DNA of 7,914 nucleotides, taken from Candidatus Cloacimonadota bacterium. GTDB lineage: Bacteria; Cloacimonadota; Cloacimonadia; Cloacimonadales; Cloacimonadaceae. This document shows, piece after piece, positions 1 through 7,300 of the stretch (position 1 is the first letter of the stretch; every line of letters begins with the position of its first letter). The notes below the pieces were generated by a model. It did no database searches, had not been told where the DNA came from, and saw nothing but the letters and a program-made list of their open reading frames with translations. A program made the position numbers and the translations under genes. Location: NCBI GenBank assembly GCA_028683635.1, contig JAQUHL010000078.1, positions 1 to 7,914 on the forward strand, read 5' to 3'.

Positions 1-31
1 GGTAAGCCTATAATGCATTATTTATCAGTAT

Positions 32-84
32 GATGCAGCCTTATCCACAAAGTTATCCACAATCGATGTTAATAAGGCTGCATC
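32..84. repeat. 13-bp perfect inverted repeat flanking DnaA boxes
   Basis: GATGCAGCCTTAT at 32-44 is the exact reverse complement of ATAAGGCTGCATC at 72-84, leaving a 27-nt loop (45-71). The left arm runs into DnaA box 1 and the loop contains box 2. A second, smaller inverted repeat (TTGATA, 3-nt gap, TATCAA) lies at 91-105. The large repeat is not followed by a T-run in either direction, so it does not look like an intrinsic terminator for the neighbouring butyrate kinase gene. Confidence 0.8.
41..61 (+). repeat. Tandem DnaA boxes 1 and 2
   Basis: Two exact TTATCCACA boxes (41-49 and 53-61) are separated by AAG. The first four bases of box 1 belong to the left arm of a 13-bp inverted repeat, and box 2 lies wholly inside its loop. 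Confidence 0.85.
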
Positions 85-117
85 TCTATCTTGATATGTT
101 ATCAATGTTTTGAGGAC

Positions 118-159
118 TTATCCACAGGTAAGCCAGATTTTATCCACAAGTTATCCACA
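118..159 (+). repeat. DnaA boxes 3, 4 and 5
   Basis: Three exact TTATCCACA boxes lie at 118-126, 140-148 and 151-159. Start-to-start distances are 22 and 11 bp, so all three face the same side of the helix. That is the arrangement expected for cooperative DnaA filament assembly. A short GC-richer patch (about 164-172) and then AT-rich sequence follow box 5. Confidence 0.85.
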
Positions 160-186
160 ATCATCCGCTGGGAATAATAACTCATC

Positions 187-1266
187 TTAATAAGGGTATT
201 CCTTGGCTTCTTCAGCACCAGAGAGCACCCGTATCCCACCCTGACATAGCGCTTCCATTTCTTTCTCTCCAGGGAAGGTATGAAGAGGAGCTATAAAGGA
301 TGTGCGGGATTTGATTGCCTGGACTATACAATCGTTGTAAACTAAACCTCCGCTAAGGAATATTGCATCAACTTTACCACCCAGTACTGTGGCACAGGCA
401 CCAATTTCCTTGGCAACCTGGTAGCACATGGCATCCTGAATCTTGCCTGCAAATTCATCGCCAGCCTGGATGCGCTTATTGATCTCAATTCCACTATCCG
501 TTCCAAGATAAGCGAGTAATCCACCCTGTTTGGATAGCATGGTTATAAGCTCTTTGTGAGTGTATTTTCCGGAAAAAGCCATATCCAGCAGGTCACCAAT
601 GGGTAAAGCTCCTGCTCTTTGGGGAGAGAAAGGTCCCATCCCTAGAAGGGCATTGTTCACATCGCCAACCTTTCCGCCTTTGATGGCACCGACAGAGATG
701 CCTCCACCCATGTGAACACCCATGCAATTGAAGCTGGAAAAGTCCTTTTTAAGCTGGTTGGCCAGAAGCCTGGATATGTAGCGAATATTCAGAGCATGGA
801 ACAGCGATTTGCGCTCGATTTGGGGAATACCAGAGATCCTGGCAATATCCTCAAACTCGTCCACTACCACAGGATCTACAATATAGGAAGGAAGATTGAA
901 TTCTTCGCCAATGGATTGGGCGATGAAAGCCCCGAGATTGGAAGCATGGATCCTGCCCCAGAGCGAAGGATCTTTGAGGTCTCTGAGCATGGAATTACAG
1001 ATTTTCCAAGTGCCTCCACTCACGGAGCGTACTAAGCCTCCCCGACCCACGACCGCATCAAGGCTTTGGGGTTCGATGTTGTTCTCCATCATGGCATCGA
1101 GCACCAGTTTTTTCCTAAACTCATATTGCTCGATGATTCCTCCAAAAACATCCAATTCTTTGGGATCATGACGAAGAGTAGTCTCAAATAGTGGCATCAC
1201 GTCTTCATATACAGCTATCTTTGTAGAAGTCGAACCAGGATTTATGGCAAGTACCCGATATGCCAT
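187..1266 (-). CDS. buk: Butyrate kinase
   Basis: This cytoplasmic enzyme of the ASKHA acetate/butyrate kinase family (EC 2.7.2.7) interconverts butyryl-phosphate + ADP and butyrate + ATP. It normally partners phosphate butyryltransferase (Ptb) to make ATP at the end of butyrate or branched-chain acid fermentation. The 359-aa length is typical. Visible family features are the N-terminal phosphate-binding motif INPGSTSTKIAVY (8-20), VGRGG (73-77), DPVVVDE (131-137), RKSLFHALN (152-160), the glycine-rich HMGGGISVGAIKGG (185-198), and FLSGGLVY (303-310), which matches the ATP-binding region. The ATG is supported by an AAGGAGGA ribosome-binding site at 1271-1278, 4 nt upstream. The gene stands alone: no ptb is adjacent. 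It is transcribed toward the DnaA-box region, and no clear terminator follows it. A branched-chain (isobutyrate/isovalerate) kinase is possible because these enzymes share the family. Confidence 0.93.
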   Translation of the reverse strand: MAYRVLAINPGSTSTKIAVYEDVMPLFETTLRHDPKELDVFGGIIEQYEFRKKLVLDAMMENNIEPQSLDAVVGRGGLVRSVSGGTWKICNSMLRDLKDPSLWGRIHASNLGAFIAQSIGEEFNLPSYIVDPVVVDEFEDIARISGIPQIERKSLFHALNIRYISRLLANQLKKDFSSFNCMGVHMGGGISVGAIKGGKVGDVNNALLGMGPFSPQRAGALPIGDLLDMAFSGKYTHKELITMLSKQGGLLAYLGTDSGIEINKRIQAGDEFAGKIQDAMCYQVAKEIGACATVLGGKVDAIFLSGGLVYNDCIVQAIKSRTSFIAPLHTFPGEKEMEALCQGGIRVLSGAEEAKEYPY

Positions 1267-1304
1267 CGCATCCTCCTTTTCTTATCTGATTTGTTTAGTT
1301 TTCA

Positions 1305-1332
1305 AGTCTAAATAGGGAGCACTAATTGTCAA
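1305..1332 (-). promoter_or_regulatory. Candidate sigma70-type promoter for buk
   Basis: On the minus strand a perfect -35 hexamer TTGACA (1327-1332) is followed after 16 nt by TAGACT (1305-1310), a 4/6 match to the -10 consensus. Initiation would fall near 1298, giving a leader of about 30 nt before the buk start. This is motif matching only, and promoter consensus in this lineage is not established. Confidence 0.4.
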
Positions 1333-1601
1333 CCAAAATCGGCAAGCTTAGCTAAGTGTGGACTCAGCGTGAGCATAGTGAATTATCATGCAGAGATGGA
1401 ACATAGCATATCTTTTGATGAAGCGATATTCATAACCGACATTCTTGAATGGATTGTTTCATGCACACTGTCAAGATATGATCCGACGTCTTCCTACATC
1501 CATTGAATATATTGCTTTGCAGATTTTTCTCTTGACTATAACAAACCCCTTGGAAATCCTCGTTTTCATGTTTAAATATATGTACACTTAGGAGTGTGAA
1601 C
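1333..1601. other. Divergent intergenic region between buk and the FadL-type gene
   Basis: I see no credible coding sequence here. ORFs on the plus strand are very short (for example 15 codons from 1388), and a minus-strand ORF that enters from the next gene is its antisense shadow. A 10-bp palindrome CTTAGCTAAG lies at 1347-1356. Upstream of the FadL-type gene there is an AT-rich stretch around 1571-1582 and a TTGACT at 1532-1537, but no well-spaced -35/-10 pair. The ribosome-binding site TTAGGAG (1588-1594) is clear. The rest shows nothing I can assign. Confidence 0.5.
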
Positions 1602-2924
1602 ATGAGAAAAATTGTAACTGTAGCGATGGTAATCGCTCTGGCAATCTTTGCAGGCAACCTTTTTGCAGGTGGCTTTGCGCTTACGGGAGTAGGTTCACGT
1701 GCCACTGCAATGGGTGGTGCCTTCCGGGGTCTTTCTGATGATGCATCTGCCATGTATTGGAATCCGGCAGGATTGGGATTCATGAATGAAACCTCGATAG
1801 CGCTGGGAGGAACTTTTATCCTTCCCATAGCCAAGTGGGATCCATCAGGTACACCGGTTGCTTCAATTCCTGGGTTTAAAAGCGGTGAAAATGAGGCCGA
1901 AAAAAGCTTACGTGCCTTTCCCAATGTTTTATTTGTTAAAGCAAAAGAGTCCCGCTTTAAATATGGTATAGGCGTTTTTGTCCCTTACGGTCTGGGAACC
2001 ACATGGGATGCCTACGATTTACCTGCTGCCTATACCTACGAACCTGGTTTCCCCGAAGAGGAGATGCTGAGCAGCATCGCCATTTTCGATATTCACCCCA
2101 CTGTAGCGTATCAGATCATGCCCAACCTCTCAGCCGGTATCGGTATCAGCGCGATGTATGGAACCATCGATATCAGTAAGTTTAGTTATAGTACTGCATT
2201 TAATCTTCCCAGCCCATACATTGGTCCGATCTCGACTGAACTATCCGGATCTGGTTTTGGTATTGGCGCAAACATGGGAATCATGTACAAAGCAAGCCCC
2301 GACCTATCGATCGGACTTTCAGGAAAAATCCCCAGCCAGATGCAAATGAGTGGGGATGCAGAGGTCTATTTCTGGAAACCAGATTTGGGAGAAAATAACC
2401 CCGCTGCCAAACTCGGTAAAAAATGTGATATCGACGCAGACCTGAAACTGCCGGGAGAAGTGGGAATTGGTCTTGCTTACAAGGTTAAACCAAACTGGAC
2501 ACTTAGCCTGGATTATGCTTACACGATGTGGGATCGCCTGGACAAGGTTGTGGTTGAATTCAAGGATCCGCATCCTCTGATCGCTGGTGACAAAAGTGAA
2601 TTGGCCTTCGATTGGGAAAACACTTCCAGAATCAGTCTCGGAACCGAGTATAACTACAATGGAAATATGCTCAGGGCTGGTTTTTTCATGGATCAATCCC
2701 CGATTCCGGAAGAAACCCAAACCCCTACCCTGTCAGATATCAGTACCAAATATAGCACAAACCTGGGCTGGGGCAGGGACTTTGGAAACTACGTCGTTGA
2801 TGCCAATGTTCAGTATATTTATTTCCCGGAACGTGAAGTAAAAACAGCCAGTGCAAATAACTTGTTGGGAAAATATAACTCAGTATCGATGTCCGGAAAC
2901 ATTGGTATTGGATACAAATTCTAA
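1602..2924 (+). CDS. OmpP1/FadL/TodX-family outer-membrane transport protein
   Basis: This is a predicted 440-aa beta-barrel of the FadL family, which moves long-chain fatty acids and other hydrophobic compounds across the outer membrane. Residues 1-22 form a Sec signal peptide (MRKI basic start, hydrophobic core, cleavage likely after LFA). The mature N-terminus carries the family signature: GGFALTGVGSRATAMGGAF, then LSDDASAMYWNPAGLGF (44-60), containing the NPAGL hatch motif. The remainder alternates short amphipathic strands and turns and ends in GIGYKF, with the C-terminal Phe expected of a BAM-recognised barrel. An in-frame GTG at 1596 lies only 1 nt after the TTAGGAG site. The ATG at 1602 has a 7-nt spacing and begins a better signal peptide, so I chose it. 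The gene is monocistronic and followed by a strong terminator. The actual substrate cannot be read from sequence. Confidence 0.88.
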   Translation: MRKIVTVAMVIALAIFAGNLFAGGFALTGVGSRATAMGGAFRGLSDDASAMYWNPAGLGFMNETSIALGGTFILPIAKWDPSGTPVASIPGFKSGENEAEKSLRAFPNVLFVKAKESRFKYGIGVFVPYGLGTTWDAYDLPAAYTYEPGFPEEEMLSSIAIFDIHPTVAYQIMPNLSAGIGISAMYGTIDISKFSYSTAFNLPSPYIGPISTELSGSGFGIGANMGIMYKASPDLSIGLSGKIPSQMQMSGDAEVYFWKPDLGENNPAAKLGKKCDIDADLKLPGEVGIGLAYKVKPNWTLSLDYAYTMWDRLDKVVVEFKDPHPLIAGDKSELAFDWENTSRISLGTEYNYNGNMLRAGFFMDQSPIPEETQTPTLSDISTKYSTNLGWGRDFGNYVVDANVQYIYFPEREVKTASANNLLGKYNSVSMSGNIGIGYKF

Positions 2925-2945
2925 ACTTATCAACTGAAATGCTAT

Positions 2946-2974
2946 AAAGGGTGGGTTAACCCCACCCTTTTTTT
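2946..2974 (+). terminator. Intrinsic terminator after the FadL-type gene
   Basis: A 10-bp perfect stem (AAAGGGTGGG at 2946-2955, CCCACCCTTT at 2961-2970) with a 5-nt loop runs into seven Ts (2968-2974), 21 nt after the stop codon. The T-run overlaps the stop codon of the convergent gene (2973-2975). Read from the minus strand the same hairpin immediately follows that gene, but with only a short TTTAT tail, so termination there would be weaker. Confidence 0.92.
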
Positions 2975-3599
2975 AGTAGTTTTTATATATTAAACCAAAA
3001 AGGCGAGTATCAAAAAAGGTGGAAAAATCTATTACTGGTTTGCCCAGCACTTTCCGGTAGTGAAAGAAATCCGGTTCCCCCAGATCAAGATACACCTGCC
3101 GGATCAGTTCGGTGCAATACATCTTCCGGGCATCGTCAAGATCAAAATCATCATCAAAGGGCACCCTCTGTTTCAGGTATTTTATATTCTTTGTCTTGAG
3201 TGCATTGCCATCAATGGGTTTATGATAACGGATAATGCAGTATTTTCTGCCCTTAGCTCCCTGGATAAAATCCTTTAGAGGGGTTATTCTAATTCCGTCT
3301 ATCCCTGATAGAACTTTCGAAATTGTATGCACCACATAATAACCATCAGACATCATGATAATAAATCCACAGTGCGACATTCCCTCAGACTTATCAAAAC
3401 TGCGGGCAATCAATTCTGACACCAGACTCTCTCCCCTACGCAAGATCACATCCCCTGTTTGAAGGCTTATGGATATGGGAGGGAAATGTGCAATTCCTTC
3501 TGATACCAAAAAAGTGGCAGCTTCTGAGGATGAACCTGCTGAGCTGCCGATAATTATGAATAATACTATGGTAAAACTAATTACCTGCCTGAAAGACAC
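2973..3599 (-). CDS. Secreted YiiX/YaeF-type permuted papain-fold (NlpC/P60-like, C92) protein
   Basis: This 208-aa protein has an N-terminal signal peptide or anchor (about residues 5-22, VISFTIVLFIIIG core) and then a compact domain of the circularly permuted NlpC/P60-like superfamily (YaeF/YiiX, peptidase family C92). The permuted order is visible: GDVILRRG (49-56), then SHCGF with candidate catalytic His76, and later the candidate nucleophile Cys162 in MYCTELIRQVY. Family members are proposed to be thiol amidases or hydrolases acting on peptides, lipids or cell-wall material; the substrate here is unknown. The start is GTG. Its G is the last base of the upstream lipoprotein gene's TAG stop (TAGTG, 1-nt overlap), and a weak AAGG lies about 9 nt upstream, so translation is probably coupled to that gene. 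No Met occurs before residue 74, which favours this start. The protein is expected in the periplasm or at the inner membrane. Confidence 0.78.
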   Translation of the reverse strand: MSFRQVISFTIVLFIIIGSSAGSSSEAATFLVSEGIAHFPPISISLQTGDVILRRGESLVSELIARSFDKSEGMSHCGFIIMMSDGYYVVHTISKVLSGIDGIRITPLKDFIQGAKGRKYCIIRYHKPIDGNALKTKNIKYLKQRVPFDDDFDLDDARKMYCTELIRQVYLDLGEPDFFHYRKVLGKPVIDFSTFFDTRLFGLIYKNY

Positions 3600-3937
3600 T
3601 ATTTTACCTTAAGGTCAACCAACCATTTCCCATCTTTTTTTACTAAATTGACATCACCTTCTTCGGTTTTTCCTTCTTCGGTCGTATAGCTGAATTTGAC
3701 ATTGGCTTTGTCTTCTTCGATCTTGGATTCACCTATTTTGACATCCTTGATTTTGACCATGGAAGCCATTCCGATGATGGACTTGCTTTCAGGGGTGGAT
3801 AGCTTTGTCATAGCGTCTGTATTACCATTTTCCCAAGCTGCAAGGAATTTTTTCACCACACTTTCCGGACCTTTTGCACAACCGAAAAGAGCAAAGAGCA
3901 ACGCGATAACAGTGATTGCTAAGAGTAGCTTTTTCAT
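3599..3937 (-). CDS. Small lipoprotein with DUF4878-like (NTF2-fold) domain
   Basis: This is a 112-aa predicted lipoprotein. It has the basic start MKK, a hydrophobic core and the lipobox LFGC, with Cys20 as the lipidated residue. The +2 residue is Ala rather than Asp, so outer-membrane sorting would be expected under E. coli rules. The mature part begins PESVVKKFLAAWENGN (24-39) and continues as a small alpha+beta domain ending in KKDGKWLVDLKVK. That pattern fits DUF4878/DUF3887-type NTF2-like lipoproteins, whose function is not established. The ATG is supported by TTAAGGAG 6 nt upstream. The gene is first of two in an apparent operon with the papain-fold gene, overlapping it by one base. 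The mature region is Lys/Glu-rich. Confidence 0.8.
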   Translation of the reverse strand: MKKLLLAITVIALLFALFGCAKGPESVVKKFLAAWENGNTDAMTKLSTPESKSIIGMASMVKIKDVKIGESKIEEDKANVKFSYTTEEGKTEEGDVNLVKKDGKWLVDLKVK

Positions 3938-3965
3938 ATCGTCTCCTTAATTTTGTATTGGTTAC

Positions 3966-3994
3966 ATCGTTTTTTCCTTGGGCTGAGATGTCAA
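3966..3994 (-). promoter_or_regulatory. Possible promoter of the lipoprotein / papain-fold operon
   Basis: A perfect TTGACA lies on the minus strand at 3989-3994. With a 17-nt spacer the -10 position reads AACGAT (3966-3971), only a 3/6 match. The leader would be about 20 nt. This is weak, motif-only support. Confidence 0.28.
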
Positions 3995-4041
3995 GCTTTT
4001 TGGGATTATTTTTCTTCTGGACAGACATCCCAGTCTCATAT

Positions 4042-4055
4042 TTCTGTGAACAGAA
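4042..4055. promoter_or_regulatory. Palindromic operator-like site upstream of ppnP
   Basis: TTCTGT (4042-4047) and ACAGAA (4050-4055) form a perfect 6-bp inverted repeat with a 2-nt centre. It lies 31 nt before the ppnP start and just upstream of a TAAAAT (4062-4067) that resembles a -10 box (5/6). The location fits a regulator-binding site, but no regulator is visible in the window and a palindrome this short can arise by chance. Confidence 0.3.
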
Positions 4056-4086
4056 TTGTAATAAAATCAAACAAAAGGAGTTAGAA

Positions 4087-4365
4087 ATGCTTAAGCTAAA
4101 CCAGTACTTTGAAGGAAAGGTGGCCTCGATTTCCTTTGAAAATAATGAAGGCAAAGCCACAGTGGGGGTAATGGAAATTGGTGATTATGAGTTTGGCACT
4201 TCGACGGTAGAATATATGACTGTAATAAGCGGAACGATGAAAGTCCAGCTTCCGGGACAACCCTTCAAGGATTATTCCAAAGGCGAAACCTTCATCGTTC
4301 CAGCGAACGAAAAGTTTAAACTTATCGTTCCGGTGCAGAGTGCTTATCTCTGCTTCTACAAATAG
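4087..4365 (+). CDS. ppnP: Pyrimidine/purine nucleoside phosphorylase PpnP (YaiE, DUF1255)
   Basis: This 92-aa single-domain cupin matches the PpnP/YaiE family (E. coli PpnP is about 94 aa), which phosphorolyses a broad set of purine and pyrimidine nucleosides to base and (deoxy)ribose-1-phosphate for salvage. The full family pattern is present: NQYFEGKVASISF near the N-terminus, ATVGVMEIGDYEFGTSTVEYMTVISGTM (24-51) and KGETFIVPANEKFKL (65-79), ending in SAYLCFYK. The reading frame stays open further upstream, but the ATG at 4087 has AAGGAG at 4075-4080 with 6-nt spacing and matches the family N-terminus. The gene is divergent from the lipoprotein gene (149-nt spacer). Its stop codon lies one base from the stop of the convergent large gene, so no intergenic terminator fits between them. 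Confidence 0.92.
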   Translation: MLKLNQYFEGKVASISFENNEGKATVGVMEIGDYEFGTSTVEYMTVISGTMKVQLPGQPFKDYSKGETFIVPANEKFKLIVPVQSAYLCFYK

Positions 4366-4382
4366 GTTACTTCATAAGTAAC
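4366..4382. repeat. Short inverted repeat at the convergent gene junction
   Basis: GTTACTT (4366-4372) and AAGTAAC (4376-4382) form a perfect 7-bp stem with a 3-nt loop. It begins on the single base between the two stop codons and lies inside the last codons of the large minus-strand gene. It is AT-rich and lacks a proper T-run on either side, so any terminator role would be weak. It may simply reflect the codons for Leu-Leu-Met-Lys-stop. Confidence 0.4.
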
Positions 4383-7300
4383 ATCTTCATTGTTTTAGTG
4401 TAACTATTCGTCTCCATCCGGTAGAAATATACTCCGGAGGAGACGTTTCTATTTGAGTTGTCTTTGCCATTCCAAATGATATTATGCCGACCAGCCTTTT
4501 GATGTCCTTTCACCAGATCTTTCACCAACTGACCTTTGAGGTTGTAGATCCGGATATGAACATCGCCCGATTGAGCGAGATCGAAGGCTATGTTTGTGGT
4601 GGGATTGAAGGGATTGGGATAATTGTTTCCAAGCCTGGTAACAAGGCCGGGGACAACGTCATCTTCACCAGGAACATAAGGGAAGGGGAAGGACATAATG
4701 TCACTGGGCATTCCGTCGGTATTGATGTATTTTGCCACAACGTAGAATATGTAGCGACCTTCAAGCTCGAGTACTTCACTATAGGTTGTGGAAGTTGTTT
4801 CCTGAACCATTACAAAGTTTCCGGCATTGAACTTGCGATACACCTTATATCCCAAAACGGGCAAAACAGGTTCGTAGGGTTCCGTCCACATTATGTTGAG
4901 TACACCGGTATCGTTGTTTACAGTGTAGCCCACACTTAGGGGTTTGGGCAGATCAATAAGAGTAAAATCCGCTACCCTAAGGGGATTATCCTGAGTAATG
5001 TTCACCTGATTATTCGTGGATGAAGTATGGTGCTTCAGGCTGGCAGTAGCAGTATAGTGCCCATTGGGTAGATACAATCTGTATAAACCATCAGAAGCAG
5101 GACTGGTAGCTAAACCAATGGAGGATTTTACCATTGCCAAGGAAGGATCCATACCAGAGGTTGGGAGCACAGTCCCATGTACAAAGCCAACTTTCTTTGA
5201 TACTCCAGTTACATCGAAATCATCAATAAACCAGCCAATGTTACCAATGTCATCATTTGAACCGAAACGGAAACGAATGATAACATCCTGACCCTGATAA
5301 GCACTCAGGTCGAACGTTGCTGTCACGAAGTTCGAGCTGTTTCCAGAGTATCCAGGCTCACCAAAGAGGCCTGAAATCGAGGTGTTGGGATATCCACCTA
5401 CAGGATTGAGAATTGTGAAGTTCTCTCCCCCATCGGTTGAGATGCTTACATTTCCTCCATCATAACTCTGTTCGGTTCCGTAACGGTGCTGGAAGGTAAG
5501 CTGACTGGGACCCACGATACTATAGACAGGTGTGTAGAGTTGGTATAGCACAAAATGGGGATACTGGCCACTCAAACCTGTAGCCCATAGTTTGTTTCCG
5601 GAAGGAGGAGTTACCTGATTTGGTGTTCCCCAAGCCCAACCTGTTTCAGACATCAAATTACCGTTATCCAGTTCAAAATCGTTCTGAATATCAGCTTGGT
5701 TGAAGGGAACAAAGATGTCTTTGCTGAAGGGCAGTCCGTTGATGCAGGAAGCACTAAAAGAGAAGTTCACTAGTGTTCCGGCAGTTAGGCCAGCATCGAA
5801 GGTAACGCCATAAACCAATTGGGTAGTAGTATTGGAGGGAATGATGGGAATAGTTTTAACCGGTTCAGCGACGATGATGAAGGGGTTCTCCGTTAGCAGG
5901 GTTCCCACAACTTCCCGGGCTTCGACATCTGAATTGTTGCTGATGTTGATGACCAACTTCACTGTTTCGTTGGGATCGATGATTCCATTGAAGTTACTGT
6001 CATAGTCATTGACGAGGAAGGAATGATAACTGAGCACAGAAGCATCCACGCGTATAGCGAAGGTACGGGTCCATTCATATTCACCGGCTGTGATATTGAG
6101 GCTGAAATTAATCAGGGTGCCATTGGGACAATTTGGTGAAACCACGAAGGTAAAAGGAATGCGGTTCACGCCTGAAGTTTCTGCTTCCACTGGGAAATAT
6201 GCAGATTCACTGACAGTGATGTTTACATACTCACTATCAGTACTTAAGGTAGTATTGATCTGATCTGCCACCACATTTCCGATGTTGGAGAGTTGAATCC
6301 CGAGATTGATTTCCTCGCCGGGCTCGACGACTCCATTACCATTGTCATCATTTACATAAGTATCGCCAATAATCAGCTGAGCAGCTTCATAATAAACCGG
6401 GATATTGGTAATGTATATTGCCCTTTGGTTTCCTAATTGTGCTGCAGCAGTAGGATAATGGTTGTTATAAGAATACTCAAGACCTCTGGTGCCAGTGTGG
6501 TCTTCAATACCTATGGTACAATAGTTTCCATGTCTGTTACCGCTTTGGGCATTGACGTTGTTGAATACCTTATATTGGATTTTGATGGGGCCGTCACCCA
6601 AAGAAGTGGAGTAAACAGATTGATCATAAAGAATGATCTGGAAAGTCTCTTCCGAGCTTCCATTGTAACCGTTCTTCATATTCTGCCACTGCACCACAAA
6701 GGCATGATTGTTACGATCGAACCAGTAATATATGCCAGAGGCTGTATGCGTGGCCATATCATCCCAGAAGGCAGCAATCATTGGGGAGGGTCCCATTGCG
6801 CCTGGAATACGGTAGTTACGAAATTCGCCGTTTTCACTTACTCCGAGTGCCAGGAAACCATTGGAACATACTGAGACCTGCTCATAGATTCTACCATAGA
6901 ACTGGAAGGGGAAGGGAAGGTTCACTGTGGCAATGGAAGTAGCTCCCACCTGATCACCTTCGTTGGAGGAGTTATAGACGTCGCTGATCGTGATCGCAGT
7001 ACCCTGTCCTCCCAGAGAAGGAGCAATTTCCACCCAGTCATAGACAGGGGCAAGAGGATAGCTGGTGTCTGTGTCGTCGTAGATTACATATCCATAAGCA
7101 CAGGGTCCAAGTGGATCAGTTGATGTAACAACGCCGATGGTAATGCTGAAATCTACATATTGCTCGAAACCTTCATTATTAAAAATCTTGAGCTGCAGGG
7201 GAATAACCATTCCTGGTAATACCTGCTCACGGGCGTAAAGGACAAAATTATCGGCTGCTGATGTGGCTTGTCCACCAGGAGTGATATCTCCAAACAATCC

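Larger units (their letters stand above)
1..186. other. oriC: DnaA-box cluster, candidate replication origin (oriC), left part cut off
   Basis: This gene-free stretch contains five exact copies of the high-affinity DnaA box TTATCCACA, at 41-49, 53-61, 118-126, 140-148 and 151-159, all reading 5'->3' on the plus strand. Boxes 1-2 are 12 bp apart start to start and boxes 4-5 are 11 bp apart. Box 3 to box 4 is 22 bp, so the right-hand three keep an 11-bp, same-face spacing. An AT-rich segment with the 12-bp palindrome ATAATGCATTAT (10-21) lies to the left. Near-boxes beginning TTATC occur at 22 and 99. The 9-mer TTAATAAGG occurs at 69-77 and again at 187-195. Tandem perfect DnaA boxes beside AT-rich DNA are the hallmark of bacterial oriC. 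Neither dnaA nor dnaN is visible, so a DnaA-titrating or DnaA-reactivating locus, or a DnaA-regulated promoter for a gene further left, remains possible. Confidence 0.72.

Noticed and set aside
160..200. DnaA-trio-like motif after DnaA box 5 (AATAATAAC)
   Set aside because: The triplet periodicity does not clearly match the published trio pattern on either strand, and only about three units are present.
712..1171. Two plus-strand open frames of 107 and 91 codons inside buk
   Set aside because: They are shadows of a well-recognised gene on the other strand, with no ribosome-binding site and no recognisable protein.
1347..1356. CTTAGCTAAG palindrome in the buk/FadL spacer as an operator
   Set aside because: It lies upstream of the best buk promoter candidate and far from the FadL-type start. 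A lone 10-bp palindrome is weak evidence.
1596..1601. GTG start for the FadL-type gene two codons upstream
   Set aside because: It leaves only 1 nt from the TTAGGAG site, while the ATG at 1602 leaves 7 nt.
1430..1924. 164-codon open frame on the minus strand
   Set aside because: It is antisense to the start of the FadL-type gene, which has a ribosome-binding site, signal peptide and family motifs. The minus-strand translation resembles nothing and has no supported start.
2587..2841. 84-codon plus-strand frame inside the FadL-type gene
   Set aside because: It is an out-of-frame shadow of the beta-barrel coding sequence with no start signal.
3916..4086. N-terminal extension of ppnP in the open frame upstream of 4087
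   Set aside because: The family is about 94 residues long, and the ATG at 4087 has a good ribosome-binding site. The extension would cross the divergent promoter region and overlap the lipoprotein start.
3822..4160. 112-codon minus-strand frame covering the lipoprotein start and the ppnP start
   Set aside because: It overlaps two supported genes in other frames or strands and crosses their shared promoter region.
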